Source: Planctomycetota bacterium
Lineage (GTDB): Bacteria > Planctomycetota > B143-G9
Assembly (NCBI GenBank): GCA_003644275.1
Contig: QNBY01000015.1
Coordinates: 1-12,350, forward strand
Length of the DNA: 12,350 bases
Reading direction: 5' to 3'
This document shows positions 1-7,161 of the stretch, piece after piece. The translations under genes were made by a program, and so were the position numbers. The first letter of the stretch is position 1. Every line of letters starts with the position of its first letter. The notes under the pieces were generated by a model that was given only the letters and a program-made list of their open reading frames with translations, made no database searches and had not been told where the DNA came from.

Positions 1-575
1 AGTTCTCCACCTACGCGACGTGGTGGATAAGGCAGGCCATCACGCGGGCGGTGGCGGACCAGGCGAGGACCATCCGCATACCGGTGCACATGATAGAGAC
101 GATGAGCAAGCTGAAGCGGCTCGTGAAGCAGCTCACGCAGGAGCTGGGGCGGGAGCCGCTTCTGGACGAGATAGCCGAACGGGCGAAGATGACCACGTCG
201 GAGGTTTCGCGGATATTCAAGATCGCGAAGAACCCGGTGTCCATCGACACGCCGGTGGGGGATTCGGAGGATTCCTTCGTGGGCGACTTCATCGAGGACA
301 AGACGGTGGAATCGCCGATGATCACCGTGTCGGTGGACATGCTGAAGGAGAAGATAGAGGACGTGCTGGCGACGCTTTCCTACCGCGAACGGGAGATAAT
401 AAAGCTGCGGTACGGCCTGAGCGACGGGTACGCCTACACGTTGGAGGAGGTGGGGCGCAAGTTCAAGGTGACCCGCGAGCGCGTGAGGCAGATAGAGGCC
501 AAGGCGCTGAGGAAGCTGCAGCATCCCATCCGCGCGAGGCACCTGGAAGGCTTCCTGGACGACACCACGTTCTGA
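1..575 (+). CDS. rpoD: RNA polymerase primary sigma factor (RpoD/SigA), C-terminal part
   Basis: The gene enters from the left edge; its frame begins at base 3 and 190 residues are visible. The protein directs RNA polymerase to housekeeping promoters. The first visible residues, [20 protein letters not shown], are the region 2.3-2.4 signature used for promoter melting and -10 recognition. They are followed by [11 protein letters not shown] (start of region 3), a region 3 helical segment with [14 protein letters not shown], and region 4 ending in the -35-binding helix-turn-helix ([20 protein letters not shown], about bases 435-494) and the typical LRKLQHP tail. The conservation fits a group 1 (essential) sigma rather than an alternative one, but the N-terminal regions 1.1-1.2 that would settle this lie outside the window. 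An intrinsic terminator follows about 20 bases after the stop codon. GTG at 51 is an internal Val, not a start. Confidence 0.95.
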   Translation, partial: FSTYATWWIRQAITRAVADQARTIRIPVHMIETMSKLKRLVKQLTQELGREPLLDEIAERAKMTTSEVSRIFKIAKNPVSIDTPVGDSEDSFVGDFIEDKTVESPMITVSVDMLKEKIEDVLATLSYREREIIKLRYGLSDGYAYTLEEVGRKFKVTRERVRQIEAKALRKLQHPIRARHLEGFLDDTTF

Positions 576-594
576 GCGTGAGACACCCTGTCGA

Positions 595-624
595 GGGGGG
601 GGGCGGAAGCCCCCCTATTTTCTT
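595..624 (+). terminator. Intrinsic terminator after rpoD
   Basis: A 7-bp G/C stem (598-604 with 609-615) is capped by a GGAA tetraloop closed by C-G, a stable GNRA-type loop, and is followed by TATTTTCTT. It is preceded by a run of nine G (595-603). It looks like a Rho-independent terminator for rpoD, but it ends under 20 bases before the pepC start, so it may also act as an attenuator or partial terminator in front of pepC. Confidence 0.75.
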
Positions 625-632
625 CAAAGGAA

Positions 633-638
633 AGGAGG
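633..638 (+). promoter_or_regulatory. Shine-Dalgarno site of pepC
   Basis: AGGAGG lies four bases before the GTG at 643. This strong, slightly close ribosome binding site, and the family-typical N-terminus that follows, decide the GTG start. Confidence 0.7.
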
Positions 639-642
639 CGAC

Positions 643-1989
643 GTGAGCGGTTCTTTCGAGTTCGTGATAACGCCCGATCTGGTGGAGGAGTTCCGCCGGG
701 AGTTCGCGGCCAGCGACAAGTACCGCGTCCTGAGGAACGCCCTCGCCAACGCGAAGCCCGAGGACGTGGCGCTGAGGAGGGAGGTGGTCACCACCGCGGA
801 CCACACCTTCTCGGTGAAGCTCGACGACTGGAGGGTCACCGACCAGAAGAACTCGGGCCGGTGTTGGATGTTCGCGGGGCTGAACCTCCTCCGCTACGGC
901 GCGATGAAGAAGATGAACGTGAAGGACTTCGAGTTCAGCCAGAACTACGTCCTGTTTTACGACAAGCTGGAGCGGGCCAACTACTTCCTGGGCGCGGTGC
1001 TGGAGACGGCGCACCTACCGGTGGAGGACCGGACGGTGGCCTTCCTGCTGGACAACGTGCTGGGGGACGGCGGCCAGTGGAACATGTTCGTGAACATAGT
1101 GAAGAAGTACGGGCTTGCGCCGAAATCCGCGATGCCGGAGACGGAGAGCTCGTCCAACACGGGGCCGATGAACTGGGTGCTCGTGGCGAAGTTGCGCGAG
1201 TACGCCGCCGAGCTGCGCGACATGGCGGCGCGGGGAGCCGGGGCGGAGGAGATAGCCGCGGCGAGGAAGGAGATGCTCGCCGTCGTCCACCGGATACTGT
1301 GCATCCACCTCGGCGCGCCGCCCGAGCGGTTCATGTGGCAGTGGCACGACAAGGACGGCGAATTCCACCGCGACGGCGTCCTCACTCCGCACGAGTTCGC
1401 CGAGCGCTACGTCACCATCCCGCTGGACGAGTACGTGTGCCTGGTGAACGACCCGCGGCCGGACAATCCCTTCGGCAGGACGTACACCGTGCGCTTCCTG
1501 GGCAACGTGGAAGGCGGGGAGCGGGTGGTCTATCTGAACGTGGACATAGAGACGATGAAGAAGACCGCCATGCGCGCGCTGGAGGGCGGCGATCCCGTCT
1601 GGTTCGGCTGCGACGTGGGCAAGATGATGCACCGGAAGCTGGGGCTGTGGGACGCGAAGTTGTTCGCCCTCGAGGAGATGTACGACACCGCGTTCCGCTT
1701 CGACAAGGCGCAGAGGCTGCTCTACCATTCCACGCAGATGACGCACGCCATGCTGTTCACCGGAGTGGACATAGTGGACGGAAAGCCGCGGCGCTGGCGG
1801 GTGGAGAACAGCTGGGGCGAGGAAGGCGGAGCCAAGGGCTTCTACCTGATGAACGACAACTGGTTCGACGAGTACATGTTCGAGATAGCGGCGCGCAAGA
1901 GCCTTCTTCCGGCGGAGCTTCTGGAAGCGCTCGAGACCGAGCCCGTGGTGCTCCCGCCGTGGGACCCGATGGGTTCGCTCGCCCGCTGA
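643..1989 (+). CDS. pepC: Aminopeptidase C (bleomycin hydrolase family, peptidase C1B)
   Basis: A 448-residue cytosolic papain-fold cysteine peptidase; family members are 435-455 residues long and form barrel-shaped hexamers that remove N-terminal residues from peptides. All catalytic elements are visible: oxyanion Gln68 and nucleophile Cys74 in QKNSGRCWMFAG, His368 in THAMLFTGV, and Asn389 in VENSWGEEG. Other family blocks are FEFSQNYVLFYDKLERAN, GGQWNMFVN and the C-terminal VVLPPWDPMGSLA. In characterised members the C-terminal arm lies in the active-site cleft and dictates aminopeptidase specificity; here the arm carries one extra terminal Arg. There is no signal peptide. The start is GTG with AGGAGG upstream. 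It follows rpoD on the same strand, with only the rpoD terminator between them and no room for an obvious separate promoter. It likely serves peptide turnover. The family assignment is very secure. Confidence 0.95.
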   Translation: MSGSFEFVITPDLVEEFRREFAASDKYRVLRNALANAKPEDVALRREVVTTADHTFSVKLDDWRVTDQKNSGRCWMFAGLNLLRYGAMKKMNVKDFEFSQNYVLFYDKLERANYFLGAVLETAHLPVEDRTVAFLLDNVLGDGGQWNMFVNIVKKYGLAPKSAMPETESSSNTGPMNWVLVAKLREYAAELRDMAARGAGAEEIAAARKEMLAVVHRILCIHLGAPPERFMWQWHDKDGEFHRDGVLTPHEFAERYVTIPLDEYVCLVNDPRPDNPFGRTYTVRFLGNVEGGERVVYLNVDIETMKKTAMRALEGGDPVWFGCDVGKMMHRKLGLWDAKLFALEEMYDTAFRFDKAQRLLYHSTQMTHAMLFTGVDIVDGKPRRWRVENSWGEEGGAKGFYLMNDNWFDEYMFEIAARKSLLPAELLEALETEPVVLPPWDPMGSLAR

Positions 1990-2014
1990 GCGGAAACGGG
2001 AACCGGCGGAAGGA

Positions 2015-2046
2015 AAAGGGGCGGCCGAGGCCGCCCCTTTCGTTTT
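2015..2046 (+). terminator. Intrinsic terminator after pepC, probably bidirectional
   Basis: A perfect inverted repeat of 12 bases per arm (2015-2026 and 2029-2040) begins with AAA and ends in TTT, followed by CGTTTTC. It lies 25 bases after the pepC stop. The opposite strand also ends in a T run (CCCCTTTTCC), so it could back up termination of secDF. Confidence 0.8.
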
Positions 2047-2057
2047 CGGCTCCGCGC

Positions 2058-2089
2058 AAAAAAGAGGGGGACGCCGGGCGTCCCCCTCT
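2058..2089 (-). terminator. Intrinsic terminator after secDF (end of the minus-strand operon)
   Basis: A 12-bp perfect stem (2063-2074 with 2078-2089) with a 3-base loop is followed, on the minus strand, by a run of six T (plus-strand A at 2058-2063). It starts 23 bases beyond the secDF stop codon. This is a textbook Rho-independent terminator oriented for the minus-strand operon. Confidence 0.85.
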
Positions 2090-2112
2090 CGGGTTTCGGT
2101 GGGAGCGTCGCG

Positions 2113-5100
2113 TCACTCTCCGGCGGCCTGGGCCTTGGCGATGGCCGCCTCGCGGGAGCGGCGGTAGTAGGAGTAGGCGGCGACGACCGGCGTGGCGATG
2201 AACACCGAGGAATAGGTACCGGTGATGACGCCGATGAGCAGGGTTATGGAGAAGCCGCGCAACACGTCGCCCGCGAAGAGGATGAGGGCGATTATCACCA
2301 CCGCGGTGGTCAGCGAGGTGAGCACGGTACGCGCGAGCACCTGGTTGATGGAGAGGTTGAGCACCTCGGTGAAGTCGCGCTTCTTGAGGTTGCGCATGTT
2401 CTCCCTGATGCGGTCGAACACGACGATAGTGTCGTTCAGCGAGTAACCGAGCACCGTCAGTATCGCCGCCAGCACGTCGAGCGTTATGTCCACCCTGAAG
2501 AGGGCTATCATCCCGAGCGTCATGCAGAGGTCGTGGATGAGGGCGAGCACCGCGCCGAGGCCGAAGGAGAAGGTGAAGCGGAAGGTGATGTAGATGAGCA
2601 GGATGATACTGGACAGGATGATGGCCCAGATGGCCTTGCTCTGGAGCTCGGTGGAGAGGCTGCCGCCGACGAGCCGCTCGCGCGGGAAGGGATCGGCGAG
2701 GGTGATGCCTTTCTTGTCCAGCCTGTTTGCTATTTCCTGCTTTATCTGGGCGGGGGCGTCGTTGGGATCGGGGAATTCCTGCTTGTTCTGGGTGCGCAGG
2801 ATTATGGTGAAGCTGCGGGATTCGCCCTGGGCGGGCTCTATTTTGAGGACCTCGAGCTTTTCCTGCGGCGCGATGCCCTCGTCGAAGGGGATGACGTTCA
2901 CGGCGTCCTTCACCTCGGAGGCCTCGGCGGGAGCGAGGAGGTTCAGCTCTATCCTGAGGAAGTCGGACAGGAGGATGTCCTCTTCCTTCAGGTCCTCGAA
3001 CTTCATCTTGCGTATCTCGTCCTTGGAGATTTCCTCCCACCTGGGGAAGGGGTCCTTGGCGAGCTCGGGCAGGTTCTTGCGGAGGTATTCCTTGAAGGCG
3101 TTCTTGACCTCGGTGGGGTCCACCTCCTTCTTGCCCTCTTTCTCGGCCACGTCCTCGAGCGAGTAGGTGATGATGAACTGCATGGCCTCGTTCTTGCCGG
3201 CTCCCTCGGGCTGTTCTCCGAAGGCCTGGACGGTGGCCTTGTTGATGTCGCTTTTCGCCACGATGTCGCGCACCTTGTCAATGGAGACGGGTTTCACGGT
3301 GCGGATCTGGATCATCTGGCCGCCGGTGAAGTCTATGCCGAAGCGGGCGTCGAGGGCGAAGGTGGTCATGCCGGCCAGGATGAGCACGACGGACATTATG
3401 ACCGCCACGGTCTTCATCCTGAGGAAGTCTATCTTCGGCGTGCGGAAGAGCCGAAGCATCTTGAGTTCCTTGATGAGGTTCTTCTCGTAGCATATCTCCA
3501 TGAGCTGGCGGGTGACGAAGACGGCGGAGAACATGCTCGCCAGCAGGCCGATGATGAGGGTTACGGCGAAGCTCTTGATGAGCACCGTCCCCACGGCGTA
3601 GAGGATTATGGCGGTGAAGATGGTGGTGATGTTGGCGTCGAAGATGGTTATGAAGGCTCGCTCGTAGCCGTTCTTTATGGCGGTCTTGAGCGGCTTGCCG
3701 TTTTCCTTTTCCTCCCTTATGCGCTCGAAGATGAGCACGTTGGCGTCCACCGCCATACCGAGGGTGAGCACTATGCCCGCGATGCCGGGGAGGGTGAGGG
3801 TGGCCTTGAAGAGGCCGAGGCAGCCGACGATGAGCAGGCCGTTGAGCAGCAGGGCTATGACGGCGAGGAAGCCCGCGAAGAGGTAATAGCTCACCATGAT
3901 GAACAGCAGGAGCACGAAGCCGATGATCATGGCCTCGGTGCCCGCCTTGATGGAGTCCTCGCCGAGGGCGGCGCCCACCTTGTTCTCGGAGTCTATCGCC
4001 AGCTTGACCGGCAGCGAGCCCGCCCGGATGATGGTGGCTATCTCCTCGGCGCGCTGCTTGTCGAAACCGCCGTGGATGGCGGCGCGGCCGTCGGTGATGG
4101 GCTCGTCTATGGTGGGGGCGAGCATGAGGTCGCCGTCGAGCACGATGGCGAGCCTCTTCTTCACGTTGTCGGTGGTGAGCTTGGCGAACTTGCGGCGTCC
4201 GGCGGCGTTGAAGGAGAGGCTGACCTCCCAGCCGCGGGTGGTGACCTCGGCGCGCGCGGAGGCGACGTCGGCGCCGGTGACGTAGGCCTTCTTCTCGACG
4301 TAGAGCTTCTCGCCCGTTCCGCCCCGGTTCGCCAGCAGGTCGTAGCCGGGGATGTCCTCGCCGTTCTCGGCCTTCTTGCGGTCCGAGTCGGTCATGTCCT
4401 TGACGAGGCGGAACTCGAGGATTCCCTGGCGCTCGATGACGTTCTTTATCATCTCCACGCGGCCCTGGTCGAGGCCGGGGATCTGGATGAGGATGGTGTT
4501 CTGGTCGGCCTTGGCGACCTTTATCTCGGTGAGGCTCGTGGCGAGTATTCGCTCGCGGAGTATGTCGAGGACCTGGTCGATGTTGGTTCCGGCCTTGCTC
4601 TTGCGGAGCTCGGTAATCTCGGCGCGGATGTTGTCGTATTCCTTGTTGTTCTTGCCGGACAGGTCGTCTATGCGCTGCATGAGCCTGTTCATCTCCTCGC
4701 GGAGCTTGCGCTTCTCGCGCCAGGAGAATTCCTCTCCGGCGAGGCGGCTCATCTTGATCTTGACTTCACGGAGCCGATCGCGGAGCTTCTTGAGTTCGGC
4801 CTGCGCTTCCTGCTTGGCCTGGGCGTCGCCCTTGGCGGCGCGTATGGCCTTGTCTATGTCGGTGAGGCGCTTGGAGAGCTGCTCGGCGCGGAGCTCGTCG
4901 GGAGACTTCTCGATGCGGACGAGCAGCTCGGTGCCGCCCGCGAGGTCGAGGCCGAAGTTGAGCTTCTTGTCCGGCGGGAAGCCCGTCATGAACATGAGGT
5001 AGCTGATGAGGACGATGAGAGGCATCCGCCAGGACTGATTGGGGAAGAAGAACCACGCGGAGAGGGCGAGCAGGCCGCCCACCACGGGGAAGTTGAGGTT

Positions 5101-5235
5101 GAATATCCACTGGAACTGTTCCTTGCGGAGAGCGGCGACGTGGTCGGGCAGGAAGTAGAAGAACCCGATGGCGAGCACCGCGAAGAACAGCGCTATCGCT
5201 CCTTCGAGCCAGTAAGACGGTCTTCTGGAAGGCAT
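2113..5235 (-). CDS. secDF: SecD-SecF fusion protein translocase subunit, enlarged
   Basis: A 1040-residue inner-membrane protein that uses proton flow to help SecYEG/SecA pull proteins across the membrane. The SecD half shows the periplasmic start motif LNFGLDLAGG (92-101), P1 (about 216-430), and the TM4 motif GMAVDANVLIFERIREE (493-509). The SecF half shows RFGIDFTGG (631-639) and GYSLNDTIVVFDRIREN (930-946), the regions that carry the proton-pathway residues. Additions relative to ordinary SecDF: two extra hydrophobic segments at the N-terminus (about 9-30 and 45-64, ahead of the usual first TM at 71-86), a highly charged heptad-like coiled coil (about 112-215) inserted just after LNFGLDLAGG, and a SecF periplasmic loop of about 230 residues (640-867), roughly twice the usual. 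The ATG is preceded by AAAGGAG at 5241-5247. The gene is last in the operon, downstream of yajC, its known complex partner, and a small exported protein. Confidence 0.95.
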   Translation of the reverse strand: MPSRRPSYWLEGAIALFFAVLAIGFFYFLPDHVAALRKEQFQWIFNLNFPVVGGLLALSAWFFFPNQSWRMPLIVLISYLMFMTGFPPDKKLNFGLDLAGGTELLVRIEKSPDELRAEQLSKRLTDIDKAIRAAKGDAQAKQEAQAELKKLRDRLREVKIKMSRLAGEEFSWREKRKLREEMNRLMQRIDDLSGKNNKEYDNIRAEITELRKSKAGTNIDQVLDILRERILATSLTEIKVAKADQNTILIQIPGLDQGRVEMIKNVIERQGILEFRLVKDMTDSDRKKAENGEDIPGYDLLANRGGTGEKLYVEKKAYVTGADVASARAEVTTRGWEVSLSFNAAGRRKFAKLTTDNVKKRLAIVLDGDLMLAPTIDEPITDGRAAIHGGFDKQRAEEIATIIRAGSLPVKLAIDSENKVGAALGEDSIKAGTEAMIIGFVLLLFIMVSYYLFAGFLAVIALLLNGLLIVGCLGLFKATLTLPGIAGIVLTLGMAVDANVLIFERIREEKENGKPLKTAIKNGYERAFITIFDANITTIFTAIILYAVGTVLIKSFAVTLIIGLLASMFSAVFVTRQLMEICYEKNLIKELKMLRLFRTPKIDFLRMKTVAVIMSVVLILAGMTTFALDARFGIDFTGGQMIQIRTVKPVSIDKVRDIVAKSDINKATVQAFGEQPEGAGKNEAMQFIITYSLEDVAEKEGKKEVDPTEVKNAFKEYLRKNLPELAKDPFPRWEEISKDEIRKMKFEDLKEEDILLSDFLRIELNLLAPAEASEVKDAVNVIPFDEGIAPQEKLEVLKIEPAQGESRSFTIILRTQNKQEFPDPNDAPAQIKQEIANRLDKKGITLADPFPRERLVGGSLSTELQSKAIWAIILSSIILLIYITFRFTFSFGLGAVLALIHDLCMTLGMIALFRVDITLDVLAAILTVLGYSLNDTIVVFDRIRENMRNLKKRDFTEVLNLSINQVLARTVLTSLTTAVVIIALILFAGDVLRGFSITLLIGVITGTYSSVFIATPVVAAYSYYRRSREAAIAKAQAAGE

Positions 5236-5240
5236 GAACG

Positions 5241-5247
5241 CTCCTTT
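5241..5247 (-). promoter_or_regulatory. Shine-Dalgarno site of secDF
   Basis: AAAGGAG on the minus strand lies five bases before the secDF ATG (5235). It fixes the start and shows independent ribosome loading, unlike the ATGA-coupled genes upstream. The 66-base gap 5236-5301 shows no convincing promoter. Confidence 0.7.
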
Positions 5248-5301
5248 CGCTCATAAACCCGTGTGTGACGTGAGGCGACGGTGACGCGGGGGGATGGGGC
5301 G

Positions 5302-5646
5302 TCAGAGGATGGGGGGCGCCCTGGGATTGGAGGGCGCGGACTCGGCGGAGGGGGGGGAGACCCGCTCCATCTCGAGGCCGAGGCCGAGGCCGCCGCCGCC
5401 GCGCAGGCAGGCGAGCGTGGGAGCGGGCGAGATGAGGAGCGGGGGGAGGGAATCGGGCGCCGCGGGGCGCAGGAAGGCGCCCTGCATGGGCTTGGCCGAC
5501 AGGTCGTGTCCCTCGGTTCCCGCCTTGCCCTTCGCGTCCGGCGCGGACTTGCGCACGCGCGCTTCCGCTCCGCCGCCGAGGCAGGGGAGCAGGGCCACAA
5601 GGGCCGCGAGGAACAGGAAGGCGAGGCGCCTGCGGGAAAGGATCAA
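5302..5646 (-). CDS. Small predicted exported protein of unknown function
   Basis: I do not recognise this 114-residue protein. It begins with a clear signal peptide: MILSRRR, a hydrophobic core LAFLFLAALVALL, and a likely cleavage site after AEA (residue 29). Cys22 sits in LLPC, which is not a good lipobox because of the Pro, so a lipoprotein is unlikely. The mature part of about 85 residues is rich in Gly and Pro, with GGGGLGLGLE encoded by short GAGGCC/GCC repeats (about 5374-5400), and no known domain. Codons end overwhelmingly in G or C, like the neighbours, which supports real coding. The start is TTG at 5646, with a GGAGAG-like site four to five bases upstream and 13 bases after the yajC stop. 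Its position between yajC and secDF suggests a role in or near the Sec machinery, but this is only context. Confidence 0.65.
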   Translation of the reverse strand: MILSRRRLAFLFLAALVALLPCLGGGAEARVRKSAPDAKGKAGTEGHDLSAKPMQGAFLRPAAPDSLPPLLISPAPTLACLRGGGGLGLGLEMERVSPPSAESAPSNPRAPPIL

Positions 5647-5659
5647 ACCGCTCTCCGGG

Positions 5660-6031
5660 TCAGGATTGCTCCACTTTTCGGGCCACGGCGTCGAGCGATA
5701 TCCTGAGGCGGGTCTTGTCGTCCACCTCTATCACGAGGACGCCTTCGTCGGCGCGCACCTCGATTATCTTGCCGAAGATGCCGCCTATGGTGATGATTCT
5801 ATCGCCCTTTCCGAGCGAGGCAATCATCTGCTGGTGCTGCTGGCGTCTCTTCTTCTCAGGGCGCATGACGAAGAAGTAGAAGATGAAGGCGAGGGGAAGC
5901 AGGTAGATGATGATGACGATGAGGCCGCCCCCCGGAGGAGGGGAGCCGGCGTTTCCGCCCTCGGCCCAGGCGGGGGCGGGGAGAAGGAGCGCGGCCAGCG
6001 CCGCGATGATTCCGGCTGTGATCCTTTTCAT
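5660..6031 (-). CDS. yajC: YajC, Sec translocon accessory subunit
   Basis: A 123-residue small membrane protein that associates with SecDF and the SecYEG holotranslocon. The core is typical: one TM helix (about 37-56, LIVIIIYLLPLAFIFYFFV), the cytosolic basic stretch MRPEKKRRQQHQ, and the conserved block LGKGDRIITIGGIFGKI (73-89), followed by the beta-rich tail. Unlike the short E. coli protein, it has a signal-peptide-like N-terminus (1-23, ending in AWA) and a Gly/Pro linker before the TM helix, so the mature N-terminus would be periplasmic. Its ATG overlaps the tgt stop codon as ATGA (6028-6031), which implies translational coupling. A GGAGAG-like site lies within the tgt 3' end. The tgt-yajC-sec order is classical. 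Confidence 0.95.
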   Translation of the reverse strand: MKRITAGIIAALAALLLPAPAWAEGGNAGSPPPGGGLIVIIIYLLPLAFIFYFFVMRPEKKRRQQHQQMIASLGKGDRIITIGGIFGKIIEVRADEGVLVIEVDDKTRLRISLDAVARKVEQS

Positions 6032-7161
6032 TTCGCACTCTCCGTGCCTTTCGGCGAACAGTTTTCGAGGAAATCGGCGGCGAACCGCTCGAAGCGTCCC
6101 TCCAGGACGGCCCGGCGGCAGTCGGCCACGAGCCTCTGGTAGAAACGCAGGTTATGGATCGAGCCCAGCACGCCCGCGAGCATCTCTCCCGCGACGTACA
6201 GGTGGCGAAGATAAGCCCTTGTGAAGTTCCTGCAAGTGTAGCAGTCGCAATCCTCCATGACGGGGCGCTCGTCGCGGGCGTAGCGGGCGTTCCTCATGCG
6301 CATGGGACCGTTCGGGGTAAAGAGCATGGCGTTGCGGGCGTTGCGGGTGGGCACGACGCAGTCGAACATGTCCACGCCCGCGCCCACGGCCCGGACTATG
6401 TCCTCGGGCCTCCCCAGGCCCATGAGGTAGCGGGGGCGGTCCTCCGGCAGGGCGGAGGCGGTGAGGGCGGTCATCTCCGCCGTGCCCTCGGCACCCTCCC
6501 CTATTCCGAGGCCGCCCACGGCGTAGCCGTCGAACCCCATGGAGGAGAGGCGTTCGGCGCAACCCAGGCGAAGGTCGCGGTACACTCCGCCCTGCACTAT
6601 GCCGAACAGCGCCGCGCCCTCGGCGCGGGGGGCGTCGAGGCAGCGTTCGGCCCAGAGGAGGGTGCGCTCCACCGCCTTTTGCACCACGGGCCGGGGGGCG
6701 AGCGGAGGGGGGCACTCGTCGAAGGCCATGACGATGTCCGCCCCGAGGCGGCGCTGTATCTCCATGGCCCGTTCGGGCGTTATGAAGACCTCCGCGCCGT
6801 CGAGATGGGAGCGGAAGAGCACGCCCTCGTCGTCCACCCTGTTTATGGGCGAGAGGCTGAACACCTGGAAGCCGCCGCTGTCGGTGAGTATGGGGCCGTC
6901 CCAGCCCATGAAGGAATGGAGCCCGCCGAGCGCTTCCACCACGTCCTCGCCGGGGCGGAGGGAGAGGTGGTAGGCGTTGGCGAGCACGATGCGCGCGCCC
7001 GTCTCCCTCACCTGGAGGGGGGTGAGGCCCTTCACGCTGGCGAGCGTCCCCACGGGCATGAAGGCGGGCGTCTCGAACTCGCCGTGCGGGGTGGAGACCA
7101 CGCCCGCGCGCGCCGCTCCGTCCGCGGCCCGAAGGCGGAAGGAAAAGCCCGCTACGCTCAT
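6028..7161 (-). CDS. tgt: tRNA-guanine transglycosylase (queuine tRNA-ribosyltransferase)
   Basis: A 377-residue TIM-barrel enzyme that swaps G34 of GUN-anticodon tRNAs for preQ1 in queuosine synthesis. Catalytic Asp94 lies in LTDSGGFQVFSL and nucleophile Asp267 in MFDCVVPTRNARN. The zinc ligands are Cys305, Cys307 and Cys310 (CDCYTC) with His336 (GSIHNLRFY), each three residues on from the E. coli numbering. The substrate-pocket motif GIVQGG (187-192) and VGGLGIGEG are present, so it looks fully functional. Length is normal. The ATG overlaps the spoIID-like stop as ATGA (7158-7161) and is preceded by a run of eight G at 7165-7172. queH, two genes upstream, encodes the last step of the same pathway; queA, which acts between them, is not here. 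Confidence 0.97.
   Translation of the reverse strand: MSVAGFSFRLRAADGAARAGVVSTPHGEFETPAFMPVGTLASVKGLTPLQVRETGARIVLANAYHLSLRPGEDVVEALGGLHSFMGWDGPILTDSGGFQVFSLSPINRVDDEGVLFRSHLDGAEVFITPERAMEIQRRLGADIVMAFDECPPPLAPRPVVQKAVERTLLWAERCLDAPRAEGAALFGIVQGGVYRDLRLGCAERLSSMGFDGYAVGGLGIGEGAEGTAEMTALTASALPEDRPRYLMGLGRPEDIVRAVGAGVDMFDCVVPTRNARNAMLFTPNGPMRMRNARYARDERPVMEDCDCYTCRNFTRAYLRHLYVAGEMLAGVLGSIHNLRFYQRLVADCRRAVLEGRFERFAADFLENCSPKGTESAK

Noticed and set aside
861..2201. A 446-codon plus-strand frame overlapping pepC and the terminators
   Set aside because: An out-of-frame Arg/Gly-rich product that would cross two terminators; the pepC frame is complete with all catalytic residues.
2533..5256. A 907-codon open frame on the plus strand opposite secDF
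   Set aside because: It is an antisense shadow produced by GC-rich codons. Its product is low-complexity (Gly, Glu, Val, Asp, Leu), without domains, and the opposite strand is an unmistakable SecDF.
5371..5403. GAGGCC and GCC short tandem repeats as a possible regulatory or mobile repeat
   Set aside because: Only three to four copies, in frame within a coding region (Gly-Leu tract); it looks like simple low-complexity coding sequence.
5294..6142. A 282-codon plus-strand frame opposite yajC and the small exported protein
   Set aside because: The minus strand carries a clear yajC and a signal-peptide gene; the plus-strand product is Arg/Gly/acidic low complexity with no clear ribosome site.
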